Shown here one piece after another: positions 44,308 to 55,236 of a DNA stretch of 64,000 nt. The notes beneath the pieces are model-generated. The model was not told the origin of the DNA and did no database searches. It saw only the letters and a list, made by a program, of their open reading frames with translations. Within the stretch, counting starts at the first letter, position 1. Every line of letters begins with the position of its first letter. A program made the translations under genes and the position numbers. This stretch comes from Botryotinia globosa (Eukaryota; Ascomycota; Leotiomycetes; Helotiales; Sclerotiniaceae). Location: NCBI GenBank assembly GCA_014898425.1, contig RCSZ01000003.1, positions 1,116,001 to 1,180,000 on the forward strand. Reading direction: 5' to 3'.

Positions 44308-47300
44308 TTATGAAAAGTCGTCATCTCCGCCACCTTCTCCATCAAGGACATCAACTCTCAAGACCAATTCTTTGGTTTCTCGGGCAATTTCGAACGCGAT
44401 AGGTGGTAGGCTTTGGTTCCAAGCTCGCCATTCTGCATCACCTTCGTCATCTTCTCTTCTCTCAATTGCAATTTCTCTGCCCTCCTCGCCTGCAGCCATA
44501 ATCTTCTCTCTGCATCCAGAAAGTTTTGTCAAGACTGGTTGACATTGTGAGCGGAGCGCTGGATTATCAACCATGGCTTCCTCAGTAGAAGCAACAACTT
44601 CGCCAACAACACTGGCAATTGCATCAATCTGGGTTGAAATAGCATTTATGCCGCCTTCTGAACGAATGGAAGAGACCAGGGACTGAATGTTCTGGACTAA
44701 GAGCGCCGTTTGATCTTCAAGATATATCTGCGAAGAGTGTTATTAGCATAAGTCAGTCCCTGGGAGATTATTTAGTTCCATACCTTGAGATCTTCAATGT
44801 CATTATCTTGCGATCTGAGGCCAAACCCTGCCCCCATTGAAGCTGGCAGGGGACTTGGAGGACCACTTGGGGGACCTCGGGGCGCTTGTAGTGCCAGTGG
44901 AAGTGGCTTTGCGCTTCCATTAACAGGCTCGGCGCCATTAGTGATTGGGCTTAACGGATTTTCTCTAGGGCTAGGTTCAGGTGCATTCAAAGTATCCTTT
45001 ACAGAACTCGTGGGAATGACCATTGACTCGCGAGGAGAATTGATTGTACTGTACATAGACGAATTGGTGCTAGCGCGATTGTTTCCTAGACCACGGAATG
45101 GGCCAGGGACATAGTCATCGAAGCTTTCCCTCGGTAAGTCCTCGCTTTGCCTGTCGAAATTGTCCAAACTTTGACGTGGCGAATCCATGCTTTGTTTGCT
45201 ACTATCCTTCAAGGGTTGAACATTCTCTATTGGTGGTTGAGGGGCTTCTTGCTGTGGTGGAGCAGTCTCTTGCTTGACTTCACGTGATGCAAAGAATCCA
45301 AAGAGGCCTCCAGTGGAAGATTTAGTTGTTGCGGGCTTAGGTTCAGTTGCTGTTGCAGACTTGGATGAGAAAAGTCCTCCAATGGTAGAAGGTTGAGTCG
45401 ATACAGGCGCAGGTGCTACTACGTCGTTTGAGACTAAAGTGCCGTCACCATTATCTTCTAGCTCTCCAGCAGGCGTAGGCCTGATCTTTACCGTCCGGAC
45501 AAGCTCAATCACCGCCGTGGTAAGATTGGAAGCAGCTGCATCAAGCAATGAAACAGGCGAGAGTCCCTTGGCCCCAGCAAAATTCTTGGATGCGGTGATC
45601 AGATTATTCGCTGTCGCCGAGAGTCTAGACTTAAGCCTGACCTGCTTCTGGGCTAATTCTGCACTACTTTGCGGAGCTTGATCGATATCTTGAGAGATTT
45701 GTCGCACGTTGATAACTACATTCTTCATGTACTCAATGACCTTTTCAGGGTCGCCAGAGCGTGCAATCTGTAAAAGCTCATCAATCGAAAGTTGGAACTT
45801 AGTAATATGAATATCCTTGATGAGACCATTCTCTGCTGTAAATCCAGTGTCTTTTGCATACTTGGCTGCATCTTGTATCGAGAGGCCAATTGAAGATGCT
45901 CGTAGGGTGCGCAGCTGCGTCTTTGTTTTCGCATATCGATTTCTCCATTCTTTAACTTCATCCTCTAATTTGTTGACCATGGTCTCTAGTTGCTCCTCGC
46001 GTTCATAAGATGCAGTACTTCGTTCGGACAACATCCTCATTTCGCGAAGGAACTCCTGGGCTTCACTTCGAACATCCTCGGTGATTTCTTGTTGCTCTCT
46101 GAGCTCTGCTCTGAGCTCTTCGTTTTCCCGTTCCAGATCTGCATCGCCGGATCCCATGCCCTTACCAGCGTCTACTAGAGCAATTTGCAGCTCTTCAATC
46201 TGAGTCTTCAGCTCTCTGTCCGAATTGGCTTGTGACTCCCGTGCTCGGTCAATCTCTGATTGTAGAGTGTCGTTAAGATTTTGCGCATCTGCAAGCTTGT
46301 TTTCGAGATCTATCCTAAGGTCTTCCCATTCCTTTCTATCCGCATCTGCCGTTGCATCCCTCCCCCTTTGCTGGTCCATAACAATATTAAGTTCATCATC
46401 CTTTCGTTTCAAGTCATCTTCCATGGAATCAAGTCGTTCTTGAAGCTCTGCAATTTGTGATTGGTAATCATCGATGAGTTTCTGATCGATTTGCAAAGTT
46501 AGAATATAATTGGAGAAAGAACTAGGCATTGATCTCACCTCGGAACCCCCGATGCTTTTCTTACTCTCTCGATCTCTTGCAGCTCCCTCCAATCCGAAAG
46601 CATCCCCATCATCATCATCATTATCTTCAGGTCCACTCTCATCATCTTCAACCATAGTACTTTTGTTCGGTACAATAGTGTTACTTTGAAAGGTTTTTGG
46701 TGTCGGCCGACCGTAATCATTAGGTGGGATACCAGGCGAAGGTGGAATACCCAAACTACCATTTGGACCATTTGGTGGCGCCATCCTTGAGCCATTGCGT
46801 GATTCGCTTCTCTCACTTCTCCTTTCGCTTCTTATTGAATACGGACCTATAGAGCTGGCGTCTGAAGGTCGGCGCATACGGCTTGGACCTCTAGGTGGCA
46901 TATCTACAGGTGTGCCATTTCCATTCCTGCTTGGAGGTCCCCTGGTAGATACAGGACTACCCATGCGACTTCTATCACCGGCAGTAAATTGCGGAAACCT
47001 TCGCTCCAATTCATAAAACACATCTGTAGCTAAATCTCTAAACCTGGGCGGTGGCAGCGTCGACAACTTCTGGCGGGCCTGATTTCGTTTCGGGTGGAAC
47101 GTATTTTTCGGCAACAAGTACGGCGGAGGTTCTTGATCATTCCTCTGTCCATTGGGAGTCCTCCTCCCTGCCTGCTGCCTTCGTAGAAGTTCATCAAAGA
47201 CATCAGTACTAAGTTCCTGGAATTGAACGGGAGACAATCGTAGCAACTTGTCTCGCGCTCGGTTGGGTCTAGGATTCCCCTTCTCATCTCTCAATGACGC

Positions 47301-47651
47301 TGCTAGGTATCGCTTCAATGAGACGTAGTGCTCTGATAGCAGGGCCTCGAATTGTTCATCTTTCTTGTCCTGCCCACTCTCGCTTCCTGCGTATAACCCT
47401 GTGCCGATACTTGAGCGACCGATAGAGCTTGGAGGAGATGGATTTCCTGGGCTACCACCGGAAGGACCTCTCGGTGGGAAATCCCCTCCATTCATTGTAC
47501 CGTTTGATCCGCTCGATATCGGCGGTGAAGCAAGCTGTCCGCGATTCGTCTGGTAGGGCGAATCGTTATCGTCTTGATCTTTTTCAATTCCTGACCATTC
47601 GTTGTTGCTTCCTATTGAAACTGGTGACAAAGGTCCATTGCGATTGTTCAT
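44308..47651 (-). CDS. SPA2: Spa2-type polarisome scaffold
   Basis: Exons 47651-44784 and 44727-44308 give up to 1095 residues. This scaffold organises the polarisome at hyphal tips and septa with formins and MAP-kinase components. Two tandem Spa2-homology (GIT) repeats lie at about residues 100-160 and 185-225: LSPVQFQELSTDVFDELLRR and LPPPRFRDLATDVFYELERR. A Pro/Ser/Arg-rich stretch follows. A long coiled coil spans about 390-600 (QSQIAELQERLDSMEDDLKR and on). A conserved helical region lies around ISIDELLQIAR, then Ser-rich linkers and a C-terminal helical domain (WRAWNQSLPPIAFEIARETK). The start at 47651 is the first ATG; an upstream TTG at 47684 is not credible. A 57-nt segment, 46538-46482, has full intron signals and keeps frame if removed, so the true protein may be 1076 residues. 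Confidence 0.93.
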
Positions 47652-48028
47652 CGTAAAGTCGCGGTTATGAATGGAACTGAGCAACCCTTTGGACTCGGAG
47701 AATAGATCAGCGCAACCCTTCGATTATTGAAAAACAGGAGCGAGACACCTCGAAAGCTTAATAGCTGACGGTTGAGGTGCGAGAGAATGATATATCGTGT
47801 TATGTGATCAACACATGCGATGCGGATAATTTCAGGCTGGAACAACTCAATAGTCTCCTTGAAACGAAGTGAATCGACAAGGTCGTTCGGTCAAAGCGAG
47901 ATAGCGAAGGTGAAGGATTGGAAAATCGGGGCAATGAGAATGGTGGTATTTTGAGGAATGAGTTCGTCTTGGAGTGGTAATGACTGTGTGACTGAATTGT
48001 TGTACAGCGACAATGAATTTACCTTGAG

Positions 48029-48071
48029 GTAGGTAGGCAGGTAGGTAGGCAGGTAGGTAGGAGGTAGGTAG
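48029..48071. repeat. GTAG-type short tandem repeat
   Basis: Interrupted AGGTAGGTAGGC units, upstream of SPA2 by about 380 bases. Confidence 0.8.
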
Positions 48072-48300
48072 ATGAGGAGAACAAATAAATCGTGATATGA
48101 CGTTTCTACAATTTATTCTAGAAATCGCAATTCATAGGTTACTTTTGTTGAAAGAAGAACAGAGAATTTTGTTTGTGCGTAAGAAAGTAAGTAAGCTGGA
48201 GGACCTAATAAGTACCGTTCCAATTCCGATGCAGTAAAGTGGTGGTGAATGGGTAGGTAGCTGGTTAGCTGGATAGCTGGATAGCTGGATAGCTGGATAG

Positions 48301-48309
48301 CTGTCTGGC

Positions 48310-48386
<77 letters not shown>

Positions 48387-48410
48387 GTCTGTCTGTCTGT
48401 CTCTCTCTCT
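48301..48410. repeat. (GTCT)n microsatellite
   Basis: About 26 tetranucleotide units (CTGTCTGTCT...) with occasional TCTC interruptions. It is preceded by four copies of GCTGGATA (about 48266-48300). Confidence 0.92.
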
Positions 48411-50034
48411 TGATGCAAGTGATAGCTAAATTCAAATTCCAAGCAATTTAGAAGATATCCTGGGGACTCGGGAGAGGATTATTTTTCTCCAGTTGGTTGT
48501 CCCGCCAGTCAATCCAATCCAAATATGTCTGTCCCAAGAGTCTCAAAAGATACTTTTCTCTCCTGAATCTTGGGTTCACCAGGTTCAGCAGGTTCACTTT
48601 CGCGTTGAGGCTAGTGGTAGCTGCCTTTTGCGGAATTGAATGTGGTTGGTTTGTTTTCCAGGAACACCCGTCGCCCGTCGCCCGTAAGGAAACGGCTTGA
48701 AATTAGGGGAAATTGAGTTTGGGGATACCGGTACCAGGACTGTATTATGTATTGATCAAGTTTGTTCAATATCCTTTGTATGGAAAGGAAAGGAAAGGAA
48801 AGGAAGGAAAGCTTGAAGTGTTTTAGGAACAAATGATTGGTAATTCAGATACTCAGATAGACATACATATTACATAGAGTTAATAAATGTAGGTAGGTAC
48901 TCGAGTACAAAGTAGAATTTCCCATATTCCATTACTTCCCATCTCCTACAAGGATTCTTTGCGATCCATCCATCCATTACATGAACAGCGACGCGGCGTA
49001 AATGAAATGTACGGATTATGTCATGCAAACGGTGATACAAGCAAGACAATTCATTCATCCATCCCTCATCCATCATTTCCTCATTTCCTTCGCCAGCTGC
49101 AGCCATCACGATTCACGAGCAAGGGGCATCCACGCGTACTCAAGAGATGGGAGATGGGATATTTAAGTCATATTACACCGCTTTTATTTTGCCACCAACA
49201 GAATCTTTCTGCCCACACAAACTAATCCTAGCTAATGAAGGCGGTCTAACACAACGTATTCCATATTCGTACCTCCATACATAATATCGTAATTATAGAC
49301 CTATTAATAAATATATACAATATCACACACATGACACAAATCCCCATATTCCCTCCCCCTCCCTTGAAACACCAAACAACAAACAACAAGGAACAAACCC
49401 ATCATGCTCCATCACAAGTACAAGCCCCAATATTCCCCCGTGGAAAAGATAGAGAAGAAGGCGTTTCGATCCATGTACCTATTTCAAGAAGTATCTCTAC
49501 GAAAAACGTCGCTACATAATACCTTACCTTACATACCTAGTAAACCCGGTCATTCGATTTCGATTAATCCGACTGACTGCCAATCTTATAGAATAGAGTC
49601 CTTTTCTGCTTCTAGATGTATCCCTTCTTGCATAAGTTCTAGACTATGGAGTAGAACTTTGCAAACTTCGTTAGCCCTTGGACGTTTTCAATCATTGGCC
49701 CCCCATACTCATCAATCTAACCCCAGTATATCAATTTCCTTGGCCTGTCTCTTGATTTCCCTTGAAGAACGCTTCAAGCACAGCCATGTTCTACTTATCA
49801 ATTTCAACGGCTTCTGCGTCACCAGTCATTAGTATGTGAGTAGGTCATCATGCTAGGTACGAATCTGAACAATGCATTATGCGATCGCGAGTGATATCAA
49901 GTATTTTATTATTCCCCCATCTTTCTTTCTGAGAAGACGCTCATTCATATCAAATCCCCGCCCTGAACGCCACAAGAAATGGGTATACCCTTCGTAATCT
50001 CAACGCCACCAAAAGAAATTCGTAATGCAAATCT

Positions 50035-50875
50035 TCAAAACCATGCTAATGTCCATACTGCTGGTAGATTTGGCCATCTTTCCTGCCACTCTCCAATGAT
50101 TTCCGGCACTCTTTCATCAAAGCCGGCCCTGTTATGGGCACTACCACTGTCAAACCCGGTAGGATTGAGTTCCCTTTCCTCGGCGGCAGCTTTATTGAGG
50201 GAATCGGCAAGGTCAAGAATTCCCCTGCCGCCGACTAGAGCCTCTTCATGATTATCTTTGATATCAACATTGATGACATGCACTGGACGATTTAATGGGG
50301 AGCCACGATTGAGGAGGTCATCCACGACAGCATCCCAGCATCTTTCTTCACAGGTAATGACAACGTCAACAACACCTCCTTCTACTCCTTCGGCACCCTG
50401 ATCTGTATTATGTTGTAGTCTTGGAACACCGACTTGCCAATCTTGCCATCTCTCTGGCCCCCATTTCACTGATCTATTCCGCCCAAGCATATTCAAGATA
50501 CCATTCGCGCGATAGAGACGCGGATCTTTAGATTCGAGTTCTTTATACATGCTATCATATGAAGTCTTGTTGAATTGGTAGACATTAGGTTGTGTTATGG
50601 ACGGTCCTGGTAATCTAACTAAAGAACCTGTTCCAAATGATATTACAGGGTAGTGAGCAGCAGCGAGACGTAAGTGTGATTCCATGGATCTGTGAGAGAA
50701 TCATGTTAGATACAAACTAGAAGACGTGTGAGATATATTGAGTGTACCTATTGTTGTTGCTGGCACAAACAGTGCAGAATTTTAGTTTGAAGCCTCCCGA
50801 ATCTACTCGTTCACCGTTTGACGCGAACTGAGATGTGCTACCGCCATTGGCAGTCGACACTGGAGCTTGAGACAT
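50035..50875 (-). CDS. SSU72: Ssu72 RNA polymerase II CTD phosphatase
   Basis: Exons 50875-50748 and 50689-50035 give 260 residues. Ssu72 removes phosphate from Ser5/Ser7 of the polymerase II C-terminal repeat and works in the cleavage-polyadenylation factor complex. The diagnostic active site is [13 protein letters not shown]: nucleophile Cys37 and Arg43 form the CX5R loop. Further family blocks are [48 protein letters not shown] and the [14 protein letters not shown] segment. The protein exceeds the about 200 residues of yeast, because of a polar N-terminal extension ([17 protein letters not shown]) and a small insertion (about residues 135-150). The only intron (58 nt, GTACAC donor, CTAAC branch) splits the codon of Arg43, so any unspliced message would lose the catalytic Arg. 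Confidence 0.96.
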
Positions 50876-53556
50876 GACTGTTGAAGAATTGTAGTTGTTG
50901 TAAAGTGATTACAATCTAGATATTTGCGGGGACAGAAGAAGTTCGGCCACCTTTCGTCTCGACACGGGGTTCAAACTTCCAATGGTACCGAATTCAAGTT
51001 GTGGATATTACTGCAGAAGCTATGTTCAAAGTCAGCTACGTGTCAACACGCTACAAATGTGTGTTCTCATAAGCAGATTTATTTTGAAGAGCATTCAGAT
51101 ATTGTTAAGTTGCGTAAATAAAAATTGTGTCATCAGTTTTTAATAAGACAGCTCCAATAATAGGAATCATCAGGTTGCTACAGCGGGATGAGGCAGGAAG
51201 GGAGAAAGAAAGAAAGAAGACCGAAGAATAATATACTGGTTTCTTACAGGATATTGTACATACCAAACATTTCAAATTCTACTGTAAAGTTTCAAGTAGA
51301 GTGAGAATCGCAAGAGACATTGATTCAAGTCAAATCAAGAGTGATGTTGACGATAATGGTGTTGTATGATTGATTGATTGATTAATTGATTGATTGATTA
51401 ATTGATTGATTGTAATGTTGTACATGTAGAGCCGTAAAACATTGAAGAGCTTGAACGCTTATTAATAATGAAGCTAAGAAATTTCTCGGTTAACAGAGAG
51501 CAAGATGAACCAATGATATTGAATTATGTTGAATAGCGTGCCATCCTGCTTAGCTCATATGGAGAGTATGTACTTTGTAGAGTAGCACGTACAAGGTATT
51601 ATATAATACTGTACTAGGGAACTACTAGGTAGGTATCTAGTAATATCTACCTAGGTATGTATCGTAGCATCCAAAAAGATGAACCAACTAGAAAGCACAT
51701 GCTGATCTACTTGCAGTCTGTGGCACCACCACACCTAGGTGCATGTTTACATCACTTTGGAGTTTGATTCTCGATATATGATTGGTTCTTCTGCAAGTCT
51801 GAAACGTTGAAACGGAACTTGGGGGTTTCCCCTACCTACCTACCCTTTGGTGTTGGTGGGAATTGTACGAAGTAATGGCGTGTTACCGAAATAGAAACAG
51901 AAATAGAAACAGAAACGTAAAGTCATCAACGGGAAAGCCTACTCATCTCAAATTGATCAATCGCATCAACAAGAAGCCGACTTGCCAACCCGAAACCGAA
52001 GAGAGCGCATGTATTTTCCATACGAAGTGAAGTGACTTGTAAGCCACTCCCGTCAACTCAACAACGAAATGAAAAGCTGGCCCGGGGAGGTCAAAAAGAG
52101 TGAGGCGTGAGGCGTGAGGCGTGAGGAGAGATGAGAGATGAGAGATGAGAGATGAGAGATGAGAGATGAGAGATGAATGAAGAATGAAGATCCATGAGCC
52201 ATGAGCCATGAGCCATGAGTGAACACACGCATGTCTTGAAACTTCTATAATATATGCTTTTGCCCTTACCTACTTTTCTCTATTATGATCAACCTTTCCA
52301 GCTTCTCCTAGGTATTGTACTCCGTTCAAGCTGGAGAGAGGTAGAAACGACTTTGTATGACTTACTTGCCATTATCACTCTAGTAAGATTACAAACTTCA
52401 AACCCTCAAGCTTCTTCCTTTCTTTTCTTTTCCTATCCTATCCTATCCTTTCCTATCCTTTCCTTTCCTATCCTTTCCTTTCCTATCCTTTCCTTTCTTT
52501 TTCCAATTTTTCCGTCTCGTTGCTCTTATACTCTGGGGTAAATCTATCTATCTGTACATCGATCGTATAACTCTTTTGATTCGAATTCGAATTCGAACAT
52601 CTGCCTCCCTCCCTACCTATGTTGACAGTACCTCCGTTTTCCCCCATCCATCCATCCATCCATCCACTCATACATCCCAGACTGCTATTTGCATACATTC
52701 ATTGCCTAATTTCCATGTCAAATACTCGAAGTGTGCGGGGTCCCTTGTCGAAATCCACCCAAGAGAATTTTGAAAAAGGACCTCGAGCCTTGAACCCTCG
52801 GCGCTTCGTAGACAACTCACGCAGCTTCAAAGGAACTTCGCCTTGGTCATTTTGAACTTGGAGCGTTAATTCAAAGCAAAGCATCCCTTCGCGCGCCAAG
52901 ACTACTCTGTTGATTTGTGAATCTTCAAAGTCAACAATTTCCTGTTTCCTGTTTCCTGTTTCCTGCATCTGCATCTGCAATTCCAGAGACTCCTTTCTTT
53001 GCTTCATTGTTTCGTTGGAGCCCTGTTAGTTTGTTATTGGATACCGTGAAAGTTGAAGGGAAAAGGTCTGACAATACGCACGAGCTTCCTCTGATCTTTT
53101 TTAACATTGAATTCGAACTCCAATCAACCTATACGCTCACACAAGTTCACAGCCCACCTCAGTTATTGACAAGCGCTATCAAGAATTTGACATTCGTCCC
53201 CTCAGTATTTATCCTTTCGCGATTGCGCGCCTGCCGCGCTAGCACCAACTCGTTTGAACGACTATCTAACATTCCGAATATACATCGTCGACGATACCTT
53301 TCTCCGTCTCATACTCGACATAATTGAAGTCAACTTCGGGCTTGCTCTAAGCGCTAGGACCATTAGATCCTCCCTTCAATCTCAAATCTTGAACGACAAG
53401 TGGCTGTCTTTCTGCCAGCCTTCTTACTGCGAAATATAACGGCAAGCTTGCTGGGCAAGTAATTGTTCATATTGGGCCCATTTGTCTGAATCAAAACATA
53501 CCATTTTGTCCTCAAAGCGCAGCCTTCAAGCTGATCGCAAACACATTTGCTTCAAT
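50876..53556. other. 2.7-kb intergenic region, repeat-rich
   Basis: Divergent spacer between Ssu72 (-) and the SH3 gene (+). It holds GATT-type repeats near 51368-51412, (GTGAGGC)3 followed by (AGAGATG)7-like repeats near 52100-52176, CATGAGC repeats near 52194-52218, TTTCCTATCC runs near 52430-52498, and TTTCCTG triplets near 52940-52965. No supported gene was seen. Stretches after about 52900 probably form the SH3 gene promoter and leader. Confidence 0.4.
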
Positions 53557-55236
53557 ATGGCAGCCGTAATTTCTCCAACGTCTCCAGCTACGTCCCCACC
53601 ACCAGTTAGTTCTCCCTCATCGAATCCTAACCATCCTTCCCTCCCACCTTTAAACACTTCCCCAACCGCAAAGCGACCAAATTTGCAACGTCCTACATCT
53701 CATGCCTCAAAGAATAGGTTATCGCAATACTCGAATTATTCTGCGCCGTCACGTTCGCGACCTCCTTCACATATCTTTCCAGTCTTTCATTCTAGCCTGT
53801 CATATACGACAGTTCGCGATTTCGCATACCCTTCTTTGCATCCTATGCACTATGGACCGCCTCTAGAGCCGTCTCAACCGCCATCGGGCCTCTCGACACC
53901 AGCTAGCGAATCGCATAAACGATTGTCAGACCCTCCAACTTCATGGGATAATCGCGGATCTTGGGGACCTGGTCCATGGGGTGGTGATGGATTTATGAAA
54001 GGGGAACAATTGGCGCCTATACATTTTGGTGATGGACCTCCATGGAGCGAAGATGAGGATCTACAAAGTCCAGTTGTCGTTAGTTCACGCCACAGGAAGC
54101 ACAAATCATCAGTGGGAGAATACGGGGGACATTCGCGTGGGAGAGGGAGAACGCCCAGGGATGGAGAGCGCAGAACAAGCATGCTAAGTCAAGAGAACTT
54201 TGAGGACGACGGAGGATATTTTGCCGGTGGCAGTGGTGATAATAGCGAAAGATATTATGTCAATGAAAGAGAGGAGGCAGATGGACCTGGTGGAGGATAT
54301 GTTACATACCCCTCGGAGTTGGCAAGACGCTCAATGTTAGCGCCGTATAATGTTCCAGGTCAAAGAGATTCTCACTTCGCCGGCCTTTTACCCAGTCGCT
54401 CATACACAGACGAGAGTGGCCAAGATTACCGCTCGGAGTCTGATGCTTCGAGTACTGCATCATCGCCTGGCATGACTAGACATGATGAATCGAGGTATTC
54501 TCGTGATTATCAGTTTACAATTGCCTCACCGGACGAGGAGATGCATGGTAAAGCTGTTGCATTATTTGACTTTGAACGAGAGAATGAAAATGAATTGCCT
54601 TTGGTGGAGGGACAAGTAATTTGGGTCTCATATCGACATGGCCAAGGCTGGCTTGTCGCAGAAGATCCCAAAACACAGGAAAGCGGTTTGGTTCCTGAAG
54701 AATATGTTAGGCTACTGAGGGATATTCAAGGAGGCTTAAACAGTTTAACAGGACAAGTTGAGCTTGCTAGTCCCGTGGGAGGTGACTCAGGTACGCCTAC
54801 TCAAGCGGAACACAATCAAGCATTTGGACACAACCCAAGTTCAAGTAATGGGAGCAATGGGTATCAACAACCCGTAGTATCTACCTTCTCAACATCATCT
54901 AAAGATTTACACCTATACCCTCAACATCTTCTGGGAACACAGGCTGGTCAAGCTCCACCTCAGGTTATACATTATCATGGGCAACGAGGTGGCAGTCAGG
55001 CCAATACGCCTACTATACCTAGCTCTCATGAGGGTCTCATAGAACGGCCTAGTAGTCAAGAGGCTAAAAATGGGCAGCTTGAAGAGCAGTCGAATAGTAA
55101 TACAGCACCTATTGAATCCACTCATATAGATCCGGAAGTAAAGCTCTCACCATCAGTCGCCGTCCAAGACGCCGAAACCCCCCTCGATTCTTCTAATGAT
55201 ACAACAAAAGAGACACACGAAACTCCGGCTCGATAA
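53557..55236 (+). CDS. SH3-domain adaptor, Nbp2/Skb5-like
   Basis: Intronless gene of 559 residues. The ATG at 53557 (ATGGCAGCC) is preferred; the open frame extends upstream only through a TTG at 53482. The first about 320 residues are disordered, rich in Pro, Ser and Gly (SPTSPATSPPP and similar). One SH3 domain lies at about residues 330-390: KAVALFDFERENENELPLVE, then WVSYRHGQGWLVAEDP, then GLVPEEYVRLL. The ALYDF-like, GWLVAE and VPEEYV blocks and the ELPL-x-EGQ turn are closest in style to yeast Nbp2 and fission yeast Skb5, adaptors that link protein phosphatases or PAK kinases to stress MAP-kinase modules. The tail is Gln/Ser/Asn-rich and acidic, without a membrane segment. The orthology is plausible, not certain. 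Confidence 0.88.
   Translation: MAAVISPTSPATSPPPVSSPSSNPNHPSLPPLNTSPTAKRPNLQRPTSHASKNRLSQYSNYSAPSRSRPPSHIFPVFHSSLSYTTVRDFAYPSLHPMHYGPPLEPSQPPSGLSTPASESHKRLSDPPTSWDNRGSWGPGPWGGDGFMKGEQLAPIHFGDGPPWSEDEDLQSPVVVSSRHRKHKSSVGEYGGHSRGRGRTPRDGERRTSMLSQENFEDDGGYFAGGSGDNSERYYVNEREEADGPGGGYVTYPSELARRSMLAPYNVPGQRDSHFAGLLPSRSYTDESGQDYRSESDASSTASSPGMTRHDESRYSRDYQFTIASPDEEMHGKAVALFDFERENENELPLVEGQVIWVSYRHGQGWLVAEDPKTQESGLVPEEYVRLLRDIQGGLNSLTGQVELASPVGGDSGTPTQAEHNQAFGHNPSSSNGSNGYQQPVVSTFSTSSKDLHLYPQHLLGTQAGQAPPQVIHYHGQRGGSQANTPTIPSSHEGLIERPSSQEAKNGQLEEQSNSNTAPIESTHIDPEVKLSPSVAVQDAETPLDSSNDTTKETHETPAR

Larger units (their letters stand above)
47652..50034. other. 2.4-kb intergenic region with microsatellites
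   Basis: Lies between the Spa2 start (-) and the Ssu72 stop (-). It holds the GTAG-type and GTCT-type arrays listed separately and an AAGGAAAGG run near 48785-48810. A 142-codon plus-strand frame at 49404-49832 has an ATG but no family resemblance; I do not call it. The first about 350 bases are probably the Spa2 promoter and leader. Confidence 0.4.

Noticed and set aside
49404..49832. ATG-initiated 142-codon plus-strand frame
   Set aside because: The composition looks like translated spacer (Ser/His/Ile-rich), with no motif, signal peptide or splice-linked extension. Transcript evidence could change this.
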